Shown piece after piece: positions 32,245 through 42,303 of a stretch of 51,571 nt of DNA (the stretch's first letter is position 1; every line of letters starts with the position of its first letter). The stretch covers positions 1 through 51,571 of the IMG/VR virus record IMGVR_UViG_3300013103_000012, one strand, 5' to 3'. The position numbers were made by a program, and so were the translations under genes. Under the pieces are notes generated by a model. The model was not told where the DNA came from. It saw only the letters and a program-made list of their open reading frames with translations, and made no database searches. Source of the DNA: a virus.

Positions 32245-34374
32245 ATGAAAGAGATTATATATGACATAGAGGCAAATGGCCTTGATATTCATGGTAAGAT
32301 ACACTCTATAGGTGTGATGGAGATTAATGACGGAGTTCGCTCTCCCATAGTTAAATATACGTCACACTACACACACAATTCAGACGGTAATTTCAAATCA
32401 TTTATTAGATACTTACACACACTTGATAAGGATTCAATTCTGATAGGACACAATTCGATTAATTTCGATGCACCCTTTATAGAGGAGTACTTCCAGATCA
32501 AGTTGAATTGTAGACACCTAGATACGATGCTACTTTCGAAAATATCCTTTACTAAGGATGAGTTGATTTCTATGGATAGAGGGATTCCAGAGATAGAGCC
32601 TAAGAATTGGGGTTCATTCTCACTTGACGCTTTTGGTAAAAGACTAGGAGTACATAAGGCTAGTTACGACGAAGGTTGGGAGAGACTTACTCCTGAGATG
32701 GTTCAATATATGGATCAAGATATAGAAGTTACATACGCTCTCTATGAAAAGTTAAAGAGCATGGACAATTTCCCTGCTCAGAATGTTATAGACTTGGAGA
32801 ACGCAGTGGCTTCCATAGTTGCTGAACAAGAGAGATTCGGATTCTACTTCGATGTAGAGTCTGCAAGAGCTCTTAATACGAAGATGCTATTCGAGAAAGG
32901 TAATATCGAACGAGGACTTGCAAAGACCTTCAGACCGATGTTCCTTCCAGAGGGTCAACCTAAGAAGACAAATAAGATGATCAAGAGGAAGCTATACTTA
33001 CCTAGGGAAGATTTTACACCTCGTACGAATACACGCCCATATAGACGCCCTCTAAAGAGGTTCAAGTCGGGTAAGATTAGGTTACCAGCGAAGACTGCTT
33101 ATAAGTGGTTCGATACGCCTCACAGACTTACGTTCATCGAAAAAGAAGGTGAGTTCCAGAATATAAAGTTGACTAGATTCATGGCTACTGATAATCAGAT
33201 TAAGGTCTGGTTAAAGAGAATGTACGGATTTGAGTTCAACACGTACACGGCCAAGGGTAATATACGAGTGGATAGAGATGACCTAGAGGATCTTGGAGAC
33301 TATGGTAAAGATCTTAGAAGACTTATGAAGTTAAAGAAGGATATTTCACAATTAGGTGGGACAGATAGTTCTATGATTGCGAGATGTAGACCAGACTCTA
33401 CAATTACTTCTAGGATTGATACTAACGGGACTGCTACAGGAAGATTCACATCTTCTGGAGGCGGTACTGGGGTTAATCTTGCACAAATTCCTTCTCAAAA
33501 AGAGTTTAGACAATTGTTTACGGCTCCTGAGGGTTGGACCTTTGTAGGTACAGACTTTAGTGGAGCAGAGAATGTCGTACTCTCTGAACTTCTATACCCA
33601 TACGATAATGGTAATCTAGATAAGATTATTAATGAAGGTGATAAAGATGATGGTACAGACTTACATTCGTTGAATGCTAAGGCTTGTGGCGTCTCTAGAG
33701 GGGATGGGAAGGCCATATGGTTTGGTAAATTGTATGGTTCGTCTGCTACGCTTACTGGTTATACAATTCTGGGCCGTAAAGACTATACGAACTATGAACA
33801 ACCAGAGTACGATGCAATGTATAAGAAACTTGCACGAAGAACTGTGTCTGTTGAACTTGATAATGTTAATCAGTACTACCCAATTAAAAAGGGACAACTT
33901 GTACTATTTAATGAACAACTTATTAAACAGGCTATATTTGGTGCACATATACAGGCAAAACTTACAGAGAATACTGTAGGTCTTGCTCAGTTAGAGAAAG
34001 ACCTGAAGAAACGTCATAAAGATATAGGCTCTATAGAGACTTTAGGTGGTAGGACTATTAATGTGGACAGTCCACATAAGATGTTAAATTACTCTTGCCA
34101 AGGTGCTAATGCCGAGGCTATGAAATATTATTTACGAGAGACTCATAAACAATATGCAGCCGCTGGCCTTGTCCACGGTGAACACTTTATACAACAGGTA
34201 TGTATATATGATGAGGTCGATCTTATTGTTAAGGACGAGCACGTGAGTACTGTGGTTAAGATCCTAGAAGAAGGGTATGCTACAATTTCTAGACAGTTAG
34301 GTATGAAGACTACTTTTACTGGGGAAGTTCTTACAGGAGTTCCTGAGGATAATAGTTGGTGGGCATGCCACTAG
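32245..34374 (+). CDS. Family A DNA polymerase (T7-like) with 3'-5' exonuclease
   Basis: 709 residues. Exonuclease motifs: YDIEANGLD at the start, then GHNSINFDAPF, and a TYALYEK region with upstream Asp. Polymerase motif A is TDFSGAENVVLSEL (about residue 435), motif B lies in GKAIWFGKLYG, and motif C is CIYDEVDLIV near residue 655, where Tyr replaces the usual His of HDE. The layout and length match the T7 gp5 group. It is the replicative polymerase. Confidence 0.92.
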   Translation: MKEIIYDIEANGLDIHGKIHSIGVMEINDGVRSPIVKYTSHYTHNSDGNFKSFIRYLHTLDKDSILIGHNSINFDAPFIEEYFQIKLNCRHLDTMLLSKISFTKDELISMDRGIPEIEPKNWGSFSLDAFGKRLGVHKASYDEGWERLTPEMVQYMDQDIEVTYALYEKLKSMDNFPAQNVIDLENAVASIVAEQERFGFYFDVESARALNTKMLFEKGNIERGLAKTFRPMFLPEGQPKKTNKMIKRKLYLPREDFTPRTNTRPYRRPLKRFKSGKIRLPAKTAYKWFDTPHRLTFIEKEGEFQNIKLTRFMATDNQIKVWLKRMYGFEFNTYTAKGNIRVDRDDLEDLGDYGKDLRRLMKLKKDISQLGGTDSSMIARCRPDSTITSRIDTNGTATGRFTSSGGGTGVNLAQIPSQKEFRQLFTAPEGWTFVGTDFSGAENVVLSELLYPYDNGNLDKIINEGDKDDGTDLHSLNAKACGVSRGDGKAIWFGKLYGSSATLTGYTILGRKDYTNYEQPEYDAMYKKLARRTVSVELDNVNQYYPIKKGQLVLFNEQLIKQAIFGAHIQAKLTENTVGLAQLEKDLKKRHKDIGSIETLGGRTINVDSPHKMLNYSCQGANAEAMKYYLRETHKQYAAAGLVHGEHFIQQVCIYDEVDLIVKDEHVSTVVKILEEGYATISRQLGMKTTFTGEVLTGVPEDNSWWACH

Positions 34375-34387
34375 ATAAAGGATACAT

Positions 34388-34903
34388 ATGAATAATCCAC
34401 ACTCACTTGAACACTTGCTTACAGTAGGTGTTCTTACAGGCTCTCGAGCTTTCAGGTGTGCCAATGAGGACTCAGACTACGATATAGTTGTTAGACGCTC
34501 AGATGTGCCTTCTAATTTGAAAGAGTTAGATGACTACCACGAGTGTGCTAATTGGGTAGACGAAGACTACTCTACAGATGATGCTGATGGACTAGAAGAC
34601 GCAGAAGATGGTACATACGATCCATCTATTTGGGGACCTATAGAAGAGATCTCCAAATATATAGATGACAATGGCAATTTAATAAATTTATTTGTATACC
34701 CTGACTCAGAGTCAGACATACTTGCTAAGTTTGTTAAGGTGAATAGTCTGATGACTTTCATATACAATACACGACTTCAGGACAAGACTTTCCGAATACA
34801 GATGTTTACAGAGATACTTGAAGAAGTTGGAATTACTGACAAACCTAAGAAGAGTGCCACTAGAGGGCGTACTTGGTTGGATAAATTAAAAGGACACGAA
34901 TGA
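34388..34903 (+). CDS. Small Pol-beta-type nucleotidyltransferase
   Basis: 171 residues. GVLTGSRAFRCANEDSDYDIVVRR gives the GS and D-x-D motif of minimal nucleotidyltransferases. A very acidic loop (~60-90) follows. No HEPN partner is next to it. It is the third enzyme of this superfamily in the window, after 11430 and the Cca enzyme. Substrate unknown. Confidence 0.75.
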   Translation: MNNPHSLEHLLTVGVLTGSRAFRCANEDSDYDIVVRRSDVPSNLKELDDYHECANWVDEDYSTDDADGLEDAEDGTYDPSIWGPIEEISKYIDDNGNLINLFVYPDSESDILAKFVKVNSLMTFIYNTRLQDKTFRIQMFTEILEEVGITDKPKKSATRGRTWLDKLKGHE

Positions 34904-35526
34904 ATTTTTTAAAGACTGACTTCCCAGAAGGAAGTAAAGAGGACAGGGTTAGAGATGTCTACACTGGACAGTTCGTAGGACCTGCTAAACCTCGGAAGAA
35001 ACGGGACTCGGAGATGAATACACAGTCTAGTTTTAAGACGGCTGTACTTTCGCCTATGGGTGTCCTGTTCAAGTTTAAGGCCTTTCAAGAGACTGTTGAT
35101 TTGAAATACAGAGACGTCCTGGCCTCAAAGTCTAGGAATGCAGAACTATATAGGTTCCGAACTTTAATGAACACTATTCAATACAAGTCAGGGATTCCTC
35201 GTGAGTTATTGGAGACAGGTATACTTACTCAGGCAGATAGGGACATGTTACAAGACATTGCAAAGAGAAGTAAAGATGCTCTTCACAAGGTGAAGTACAC
35301 ACTTCAGGTTTGTAAGAGATGTAAATACCACGTTACACACAGACAAGACAGGACTATTGCTAAGAATATATGGCACGCTGATTGTGAGTTATGTGGTCAA
35401 AAGAATATAGAGACTGTTAAATTGAGAAAAGACTACGGAATGGTTAGACCGGTTAAGCCTATGGGTACATCGAGAAATACTACTCAGAGAGGTCCTGCGG
35501 GTCCTCCCATTGACTACACATTCTAG
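34900..35526 (+). CDS. Hypothetical protein with zinc-ribbon
   Basis: 208 residues. A CKRCKYH ... CELCGQ cluster (about residues 135-165) is a likely zinc ribbon. Basic N-terminus and C-terminus. It lies between the polymerase and the primase-like gene and may bind nucleic acid in replication; inference only. Confidence 0.7.
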   Translation: MNFLKTDFPEGSKEDRVRDVYTGQFVGPAKPRKKRDSEMNTQSSFKTAVLSPMGVLFKFKAFQETVDLKYRDVLASKSRNAELYRFRTLMNTIQYKSGIPRELLETGILTQADRDMLQDIAKRSKDALHKVKYTLQVCKRCKYHVTHRQDRTIAKNIWHADCELCGQKNIETVKLRKDYGMVRPVKPMGTSRNTTQRGPAGPPIDYTF

Positions 35527-35538
35527 AAAGGAATACAA

Positions 35539-37785
35539 ATGTTAGACACACTACGCACACAGCTTGAAGAAGCTGGTGCATTCACAGGAGAACTTCCTCC
35601 GATTCTGGATAAGATCGTACAGGCTATTCCAAACAGGAATATTCCTCTTCGATTCAAACAGACTGTCGCTGTTTCAGAGCTTATGTTATTTGCCTCGCAT
35701 TTGAGAAGGAATATAAGACACTGGGACGGTGGATCAATTCCTACGAACTCACTTGCTGTAATTCTTGCTGCCTCAGGAGAGGGAAAAGATTCCTCGATAG
35801 GTGCTGCTCGTAAATGCTTTCAATCTGGTTACGACCAGATCGAAGAGGCTAGAGAGGAGTTTGCAAAAGAGCACGCAATACAAAAGGCTTCAGACGCAGG
35901 CTCGGATATGCCTCACGTAGATTACGTAGACCACTATGTAAAGCCAGACGAACTATTCGCTGCTCCTGATTCCACGATCAAAGGCTTGCATAAGCATTTC
36001 AATGCCCTAGAGGAATCTGGGATAGGTGGAGGATTTGTATACTCTGGAGAGATAGGTACAGAACTTGCTTCAGGTACTATAGGAGAACTTCTCAAATACA
36101 TGGCGGAGGTGTATGATACAGGAAAGAAAGAGGTTAAACTTATAGGTGACAAGGGTGAACAGCTCAAGCCACTTATATCTCTTCCTGTTTCAGGCCTATT
36201 CGCAGGCTCTCAAGCCGCAATACTTCAAGATGACGCTGTTAAGAAGTTATTCAAGAATGAATTCTCTTCGAAACAAGCTAGACGTTCATTCTTCTGTTTC
36301 ATACAGGAGATCATTCCCGACATTGACTACACGATAGGCAATGAACACCTTACACCTTCTCAGATTGCAGATCTTATGATCGCAGATGAGATGGCCATAG
36401 AGGACCAGGCCTTACAGGCTAGAGAGCTTATAAATGAGGGAGTTGCTCAGATTACACATGCTGGACTTGCCAAAGTTGGACAAGATCTAGAGGTGTCACC
36501 TGAGGTTCGTAAACTCTTCATCTCGTACAAGAGATATAACAAAGAGAAGTCACTGACGATTAGTAAACTCTACCCAATATCGACTATAGTTCGCCAACAT
36601 TTACAATGGAAGGCTTTCAAACTTTCAGGTGCACTTGCTATATTTGATCAGTCAGACACTATCGAACCTGAACACTACATACAGGCTCTGAATTTCTGTG
36701 AGTTACTAGACGCAGATATGGCTCTATTCGAGACAGAGCTTGTTAAAGAGCCTTACGAATTGTTCTGCTCATTCATGCATGCAAAGGCTGAAGAGAGCAA
36801 GGACACAAAGGCTACGGTTTCTCTACACGTTCTAAGAAAGATGGGATACATCCCATCTTCAGGAGCTTCTGCTACTAAGATTGCTGAGCTTGTTAAACTT
36901 GCTACTTCTTATGACAAACATGGAATTTACACTGCCTGCGAGACTGCAGGTGCTGTTGGTATTTGCTATGAGGAGATTGTCCCTACGACGATTACAGGTG
37001 TCTCTACGATCCCTGTCTCAGGTACAAAACAGACTCGTGCTAAACAATGTGCTGCTGACTTTACATATCAGGAGACTACATTCGAGGCCTTAGGCGCTAT
37101 GCTTACTCATGACTACGCATATTCTCCTTTCCAGTTCCAAGATGGACGAAGAGGGAAGGACAATATATTAGGTGGAGTACGTTGGCTTGCATTAGATATT
37201 GATACATCTACAGTCACTGCTTCAGAGATGCACGAGATACTTGCTGATGTGAATCATCACATTGCACTTACGTCCGATCCTGACAATGAATTCAAGTTTA
37301 GATTACTGGTCGAGCTTGATGCACCTGTCTCTATCGAGTCAAATGCCTGGAGATTCTTTCTTCAGTCAATTGCGGACTACCTATCCGTACAGGCGGACAT
37401 ACTTCCACAGAGTCAGATCTACTTCTCATATGCAGATAGACCTATATACTCAGTTATAGATGCTGAATCAATAGAGGTTAAAGATCATGTGATGTTTGCA
37501 CTTTCAGAGGCTCAGACACGTACGAAGGCTACAAAGCCTCCGACAAAAGCTGAGGCACAGGCTCTAATGAACGACCCACTTACGACTTATGGACCTGCCT
37601 TCGAGGCTGGACAAGGTGAGGGCTCAAGAAAGATGATATGGGCTGCTTACAAGGCTAAGGAACTGGGTGCTTCGAATGAGGAGATTATAGACCTTATAAT
37701 AAAGATCAACGAATATTGGATTTTTCCAATGGACATGCAAAGACTCCAGAATACAATTCTGGTACAAATTGAGAGGTGGAGTTAA
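35539..37785 (+). CDS. DUF3987-like ATPase fused to a primase-like domain
   Basis: 748 residues. A Walker-A-like ILAASGEGKDSSI near residue 80 lies in a DUF3987-type N-terminal region. The C-terminal part has VRWLALDIDTS (D-x-D), then HHIALTSDPDNEFKFRLLVEL, the arrangement of archaeo-eukaryotic-type primase domains (D-x-D, then the His/Arg strand). It probably makes primers and may act as replicative ATPase. No separate DnaB-like helicase is seen in the window. Confidence 0.75.
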   Translation: MLDTLRTQLEEAGAFTGELPPILDKIVQAIPNRNIPLRFKQTVAVSELMLFASHLRRNIRHWDGGSIPTNSLAVILAASGEGKDSSIGAARKCFQSGYDQIEEAREEFAKEHAIQKASDAGSDMPHVDYVDHYVKPDELFAAPDSTIKGLHKHFNALEESGIGGGFVYSGEIGTELASGTIGELLKYMAEVYDTGKKEVKLIGDKGEQLKPLISLPVSGLFAGSQAAILQDDAVKKLFKNEFSSKQARRSFFCFIQEIIPDIDYTIGNEHLTPSQIADLMIADEMAIEDQALQARELINEGVAQITHAGLAKVGQDLEVSPEVRKLFISYKRYNKEKSLTISKLYPISTIVRQHLQWKAFKLSGALAIFDQSDTIEPEHYIQALNFCELLDADMALFETELVKEPYELFCSFMHAKAEESKDTKATVSLHVLRKMGYIPSSGASATKIAELVKLATSYDKHGIYTACETAGAVGICYEEIVPTTITGVSTIPVSGTKQTRAKQCAADFTYQETTFEALGAMLTHDYAYSPFQFQDGRRGKDNILGGVRWLALDIDTSTVTASEMHEILADVNHHIALTSDPDNEFKFRLLVELDAPVSIESNAWRFFLQSIADYLSVQADILPQSQIYFSYADRPIYSVIDAESIEVKDHVMFALSEAQTRTKATKPPTKAEAQALMNDPLTTYGPAFEAGQGEGSRKMIWAAYKAKELGASNEEIIDLIIKINEYWIFPMDMQRLQNTILVQIERWS

Positions 37786-39009
37786 GTGGGACTAAATAAA
37801 GAACAAAGACTTCTACACACTTCTATTATAAAAGACAAGACTCCGATTACGGTGTGCTTGTCAGAGGCAGGAACAGGAAAGTCATATACTCTAGGACAAA
37901 TCCTAGAAGACTTCCAAGGCTCGTCAGTGATTTCTTGCTTGTCTCATAAGGCTTGCGCCTCTGTGAATGAGGCGACAGGCTTAAAGGCCATTACTATTCA
38001 TAAGTATCTACAAATGGCTATGACAAATCAAGGCTATGATAAGGTCCTCACTCCGAAGATGAGAAGTGGTAGACCTGTTCCGATCGAGCCTATGGACTTA
38101 CTAGTTGTGGATGAGGTTGGAATGATGGACTCTACACTGTTCAATAGACTGATGGATGCGTTCCATGAGGGAACAATTGGACAACTTCTTCTTATGGGGG
38201 ATTTATTACAATTACCTCCAATTGGTGGGCAACCTGACCTACACTCTCTGCCCGCTACGTTCATAGAACTTACGGAACAAATGAGACAGGCAGAGTCTTC
38301 ACCACAGTTAAAAGACTACTTCAAGGAACTACGTTCTGCTATACAGACTAATTCATTCTTCGATCCGATCCAAGAGGACGTACCAGAGTTCACATACATA
38401 GACTCCCACAAGGAATTCGCACAGGCTTACAAAGACTGTGAAGATGACAAGTTGGTGATTATGTATAGGAATAACAAGGTTACAAAATACAATTCGAATA
38501 TACACACGTCACAGACCTTCGAGGAAGGTGATGTTGTTATACTTGACAAACCTCTAGGTAAGGCTGCGAATCAGACCTCTGCTATAATAAAAGAGGTCAT
38601 AGACTATGAACCTACTCATTACAAACTTCTACTAGAGAACGTACACGGAGAAGAGCACGAGGTGTTCCACTTCACGCACAAACAGACTCTTATAGACCAG
38701 CTTGAACGCTTCAAGGTCAATAAGGATTACAAAGGCTTTCACAAGGCTCAGGATAAATGCTTCGATCTGAAATACGGATACTCGGTGACGACTACGAAAA
38801 GCCAAGGCTCTTCTGTCTCTCACGTGTTCATAGATCTTGATGATATTATTTCTGCTTACACGCAGAAGAAGACGAAGTTCAATTTCCCGATCACGTTGAA
38901 CGCTCACTTGAGATTTATTTATGTGAGTATTTCTAGAATGCGGACACACTGTACGATGTTTACAGGAAATAAAAGGGACTACCCTAAATTCAATCCAAAG
39001 GATAAATAA
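37786..39009 (+). CDS. SF1 helicase, Dda/RecD-like
   Basis: 407 residues from a GTG start with GAGGTGGAGTTAA. Walker A LSEAGTGKSYT, motif II LLVVDEVGMMD, MGDLLQLPPIGG (motif III) and the C-terminal TTTKSQGSSVSHV and YVSISRM motifs identify a 5'-3' SF1B helicase like T4 Dda. Acts at replication forks or in recombination. Confidence 0.9.
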   Translation: MGLNKEQRLLHTSIIKDKTPITVCLSEAGTGKSYTLGQILEDFQGSSVISCLSHKACASVNEATGLKAITIHKYLQMAMTNQGYDKVLTPKMRSGRPVPIEPMDLLVVDEVGMMDSTLFNRLMDAFHEGTIGQLLLMGDLLQLPPIGGQPDLHSLPATFIELTEQMRQAESSPQLKDYFKELRSAIQTNSFFDPIQEDVPEFTYIDSHKEFAQAYKDCEDDKLVIMYRNNKVTKYNSNIHTSQTFEEGDVVILDKPLGKAANQTSAIIKEVIDYEPTHYKLLLENVHGEEHEVFHFTHKQTLIDQLERFKVNKDYKGFHKAQDKCFDLKYGYSVTTTKSQGSSVSHVFIDLDDIISAYTQKKTKFNFPITLNAHLRFIYVSISRMRTHCTMFTGNKRDYPKFNPKDK

Positions 39010-39299
39010 TGAATAAACTACTCATATTTAATAGTGACACAGGCTCAGACTGTAATAGTTACTACCATATACAGGATAAAGGTGATTTAGACCTAGCTGC
39101 TTTGGATTACTTACAGGCACTAGGGGAATTTGCTTGGGACACTGAGACTGAAGACCTACAGAGAAAGGTACTAAATAAGGACCTTACTAATTTGTACATT
39201 ACTTTTACAGACATGGCCTCAGAGGGGTATGACTGTTTTAGGTTAGAAAGTTACAATGGGTGGTCTCTAACATCTTTTGATACGTTTAAGGATAAATAA
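39009..39299 (+). CDS. Hypothetical acidic protein
   Basis: 96 residues, one-base overlaps at both ends (TAATG). Acidic alpha/beta protein, no motif. Confidence 0.65.
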   Translation: MNKLLIFNSDTGSDCNSYYHIQDKGDLDLAALDYLQALGEFAWDTETEDLQRKVLNKDLTNLYITFTDMASEGYDCFRLESYNGWSLTSFDTFKDK

Positions 39300-39508
39300 T
39301 GGCTACACATATTGAGGTTACATATAAAGACAATGACTTAAGAGAGTTACTACTTATAAAGAGTATAATTGCAGTCACTCCTAATGTGGATGAGGGATGT
39401 ACTCTCATACTCGAAATTGGAGATGAACTTACGTTCCCTACGGTACAAGAGTCTTACGAATACTTCAAAGACATATTTACAAATAATACACAAGGAATAG
39501 AATTATGA
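39299..39508 (+). CDS. Hypothetical protein
   Basis: 69 residues, coupled on both sides. Beta-rich start (THIEVTYKDNDL). No motif. Confidence 0.6.
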   Translation: MATHIEVTYKDNDLRELLLIKSIIAVTPNVDEGCTLILEIGDELTFPTVQESYEYFKDIFTNNTQGIEL

Positions 39509-39786
39509 CAGAGACAATGAACACGACTATAGCTCTTCTCAACTACTATGAGGACAGGTACACTCTTCCGAGCAATCTTAAGACATTAGTGAATGCGGCT
39601 AGTTCAAAAGAATTGCCTATTGACAAGGTGTCTAGATGGCTTGGATTTATACAGGCACACCTTATTAATACAGGCCAGACAACAGTAGGCGAGCAAAGAG
39701 ACTACACAAGACCTTTATTCCATGCGGCCTATAGGGCTGATGGTATAGAAGTCCCACCTACAATAGGTAAAAAGGAGAAAAGATGA
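39505..39786 (+). CDS. Hypothetical helical protein
   Basis: 93 residues, four-base overlaps on both sides. Helical, basic C-terminus (GKKEKR). No motif. Confidence 0.65.
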   Translation: MTETMNTTIALLNYYEDRYTLPSNLKTLVNAASSKELPIDKVSRWLGFIQAHLINTGQTTVGEQRDYTRPLFHAAYRADGIEVPPTIGKKEKR

Positions 39787-40382
39787 CGATTACACTAGAC
39801 GACACACAATCATCCGACTACCTATTATACCACGAGGCAATATACATTGCCAAACTCTCTGCTACAGGTGAGGTTGTTCCAAAGGAACACCTTTCAGAAC
39901 AAGAGGAAGTGGTAAGTAGACTTACACTAGAGATTACAAAGAGAGATAAGATGTTGACGACTCTTAGAGGTCAGTTATACACTGCTCAAGACAGTCCCAT
40001 CCCTGCTAAGTCTTCTCAAGAGGAGGCTTTTGAAGGTGAGGTCTTTCTTACAGATCAAGACAGACAGGCTGTTAAGTTTGCAAAGTCTATTGAACGAGAG
40101 GAACAACCTCCTACACAAAAGAGAGATGTACACACTTTCGAGACGTACACTCCTCCTGTGAAGAAGGGACGAGGCCCCTCCTACAAGTTCACACCTACAG
40201 ACGATCAGATACTTACAGGTGCTGCTGACTCAAATGCTTCAGGCCCTAGGTCTGATTCTGCGTTTGCAGTTGCCAGTGGTAAGTTAGGAACAAAGACACA
40301 TTCGCCTACGAAGAAGGCAGTTAAAAAGGCCATGACAAGACTAGGATTAGCTGTTGTTGGTGGTGAAATAAGGAGAAAATAG
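39783..40382 (+). CDS. Hypothetical protein, possible nucleic-acid binding
   Basis: 199 residues: helical N-terminus, a disordered charged middle and a basic C-terminus with GTKTHSPTKKAVKKAMTRLGL, which could form a DNA-binding helix pair. It ends one codon before the exonuclease gene. Confidence 0.6.
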   Translation: MTITLDDTQSSDYLLYHEAIYIAKLSATGEVVPKEHLSEQEEVVSRLTLEITKRDKMLTTLRGQLYTAQDSPIPAKSSQEEAFEGEVFLTDQDRQAVKFAKSIEREEQPPTQKRDVHTFETYTPPVKKGRGPSYKFTPTDDQILTGAADSNASGPRSDSAFAVASGKLGTKTHSPTKKAVKKAMTRLGLAVVGGEIRRK

Positions 40383-41291
40383 ATGAAAAAACAATTAAAG
40401 ACGGCACTTGACTATAATAATGGTACAGGTGTATTAAAGGAAGGAGATTTCAGAATCTCCGCTTCAGGACTTGCAGACTACTTCTCAAATACGAGACAGT
40501 GGTTTGGAGATAACCTAATGGATGAGAAATCATTTTCTGGAAATAACGCTACCCTTCGAGGTACGGCTGTTCATTGGATCTTAGAGACATACGCTAAGAC
40601 ACAGGACTTCGGTCCTGAAGAAAAACAAGAACTTGAGAACTACATTATGAAATGTACAGACCCGGAGTACGAAGACTATATTGAAGACTCTGATAAAGAG
40701 AACGTTAATACCCAGTATAAGGTTATGGGGCAGACTGCAGTGAATAATTACTTACAGGACAATATGCCTGTATGTGTTGAGCCATTCGTGACTACTGAGA
40801 TACTTCCAGGTATTCATGCTGGAGGTTCTATAGATGCGCTGAATAATGGACATCCTATGGGAGATAATGATATAGAGTCTTTGAGAGGAACTGGAGGAAT
40901 ATGTATTACAGACTACAAATCTTCTTCGGCTAAGAGTCTTCCAGACGCTATTAATTTCAAACAGAGATTACAGTTACTAGAATATGTTTACGTACTTAAG
41001 AAAGAGTATGATATTACTGTGGATAGAATACGAATTGTGTATATTACTACTGATGACTGTGGGAGGATTTCTGAAAAGACTCAAAAACCATTGAAAGATT
41101 ACCCGTCACAGGTTAAGGTGATTACAGAGAATGTATTTTCTCATGATATTGAGTACATTGAAGGGATCCTAAAATTGATCGCAGACTCTGTACACAGATG
41201 GAACACAGTTCCAGCTGATAGGTACTTACTTGCTCAAGACCATAGACTAAAGCTTCCAGAGAACGCTACGGCGAACTTGTTTAAGAAGTAG
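40383..41291 (+). CDS. PD-(D/E)XK exonuclease, RecB/Cas4-like
   Basis: 302 residues. LRGTAVHWILE is the RecB-family helix motif, GGSIDAL supplies the metal-binding Asp and ITDYKSSS the D-x-K core; Q-x-x-x-Y (KQRLQLLEYVYV) follows. This is the arrangement of lambda-exonuclease/RecB-like phage enzymes that resect dsDNA. Next to a Sak4-like ATPase and a probable ssDNA-binding protein, it completes a recombination set. Confidence 0.88.
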   Translation: MKKQLKTALDYNNGTGVLKEGDFRISASGLADYFSNTRQWFGDNLMDEKSFSGNNATLRGTAVHWILETYAKTQDFGPEEKQELENYIMKCTDPEYEDYIEDSDKENVNTQYKVMGQTAVNNYLQDNMPVCVEPFVTTEILPGIHAGGSIDALNNGHPMGDNDIESLRGTGGICITDYKSSSAKSLPDAINFKQRLQLLEYVYVLKKEYDITVDRIRIVYITTDDCGRISEKTQKPLKDYPSQVKVITENVFSHDIEYIEGILKLIADSVHRWNTVPADRYLLAQDHRLKLPENATANLFKK

Positions 41292-41339
41292 AGTACAGAC
41301 CAACAAGTCATTAAACTGGAATAAACAAAAGGAATAAAT

Positions 41340-41516
41340 ATGAAAATAACTGAGGAACACTTATGCAGAGTAGGTCAGGTAGCGGATGTAACCATACTTA
41401 CATGTGCAACGTACTTTCTGTACATAAATGATGTAAAACAGGCTGTTGCAGGATTGCTTATAGTTGTAGGGCTTAATAGCTTACAAGTGTTATTTGAAAA
41501 GAAGGAACAAATATGA
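41340..41516 (+). CDS. Small membrane protein
   Basis: 58 residues after AAAGGAATAAAT, overlapping the next start (ATGA). Two hydrophobic segments (about residues 16-29 and 35-51). Function unknown. Confidence 0.6.
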   Translation: MKITEEHLCRVGQVADVTILTCATYFLYINDVKQAVAGLLIVVGLNSLQVLFEKKEQI

Positions 41517-42226
41517 CAAAAGGAATAAAGGTCTTACTTACAGGACTATCGAACTCAGGAAAGACTAATGCGTTAAAGACATTAGATCCAAATACTTCGT
41601 TTGTAGTCTCTATAGATGGTAAGACATTTCCACTATCTCTTCCAAATTCTAACTACTCTACATTTCCAAGTGTAGATGGTTTTATAAATGGATGGGCAGA
41701 TGAAGAAGGAAATCATGTTGATGGAATTGCTGATAAGATTGGTAAGTTCAAAGAAAAGACAGGTGAGTACCCTAAGACAGTTGTAGTTGATACTGTTTCA
41801 AGAGTATTTCAGATTATTGCAGACAACTGTGGACAACAATTTAAAGGGTTTGAAATACACGCTAATATCTCTAAAGAGATTGCAAAGTTCAACCAATTCT
41901 TAGAGGTACAGCTTGTAGGTAATGGTATGAATGTAGTTTCAACTACACACGTTACACTGAACGCTGACTCAGGACTTTACGAAGATGCTTCGTCAGGAGC
42001 TTACAAGAAGTCTGGGGGTGCGATCTCTGTACATGATTCAGTTTCGTTCTTCTCAATCAAGTCTAAGAAGTACATTGTTACACACAGAAGTCCAGGACTT
42101 CCATGTAGGACTCTGTTAGATGTTAAGACACTTCCAGACACACAGCCTGCGGACGAGTATTCACTTGCAGAGCACATAGAGCTACTTTCTAAGACACATT
42201 CAGAAGTAGAGGCATTCGTTCTTTAG
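41513..42226 (+). CDS. Sak4-like RecA-fold ATPase (annealing / recombination)
   Basis: 237 residues. Walker A LLTGLSNSGKTNALKT at the start, Walker B TVVVDTVSR near residue 90, and the ISTTH-like VVSTTHV strand typify the phage nucleotide-binding proteins (AAA_24/Sak4) that act in single-strand annealing. It is followed by a likely ssDNA-binding protein and preceded by an exonuclease. Confidence 0.82.
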   Translation: MTKGIKVLLTGLSNSGKTNALKTLDPNTSFVVSIDGKTFPLSLPNSNYSTFPSVDGFINGWADEEGNHVDGIADKIGKFKEKTGEYPKTVVVDTVSRVFQIIADNCGQQFKGFEIHANISKEIAKFNQFLEVQLVGNGMNVVSTTHVTLNADSGLYEDASSGAYKKSGGAISVHDSVSFFSIKSKKYIVTHRSPGLPCRTLLDVKTLPDTQPADEYSLAEHIELLSKTHSEVEAFVL

Positions 42227-42250
42227 GAACGAGTGTTAGGTGCCCTAGGG

Positions 42251-42278
42251 CTTACAAGACTCTGAATAAGAGTATAAT
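42251..42278 (+). promoter_or_regulatory. Probable sigma70-type promoter
   Basis: CTTACA (42251) and TATAAT (42273) with a 16-base spacer, after the hairpin-forming GCCCTAGGGC. It would drive the ssDNA-binding protein gene at 42304 separately, consistent with a need for high expression. Confidence 0.5.
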
Positions 42279-42303
42279 CTAAATTCAATAAAAGGAATTA
42301 CAC

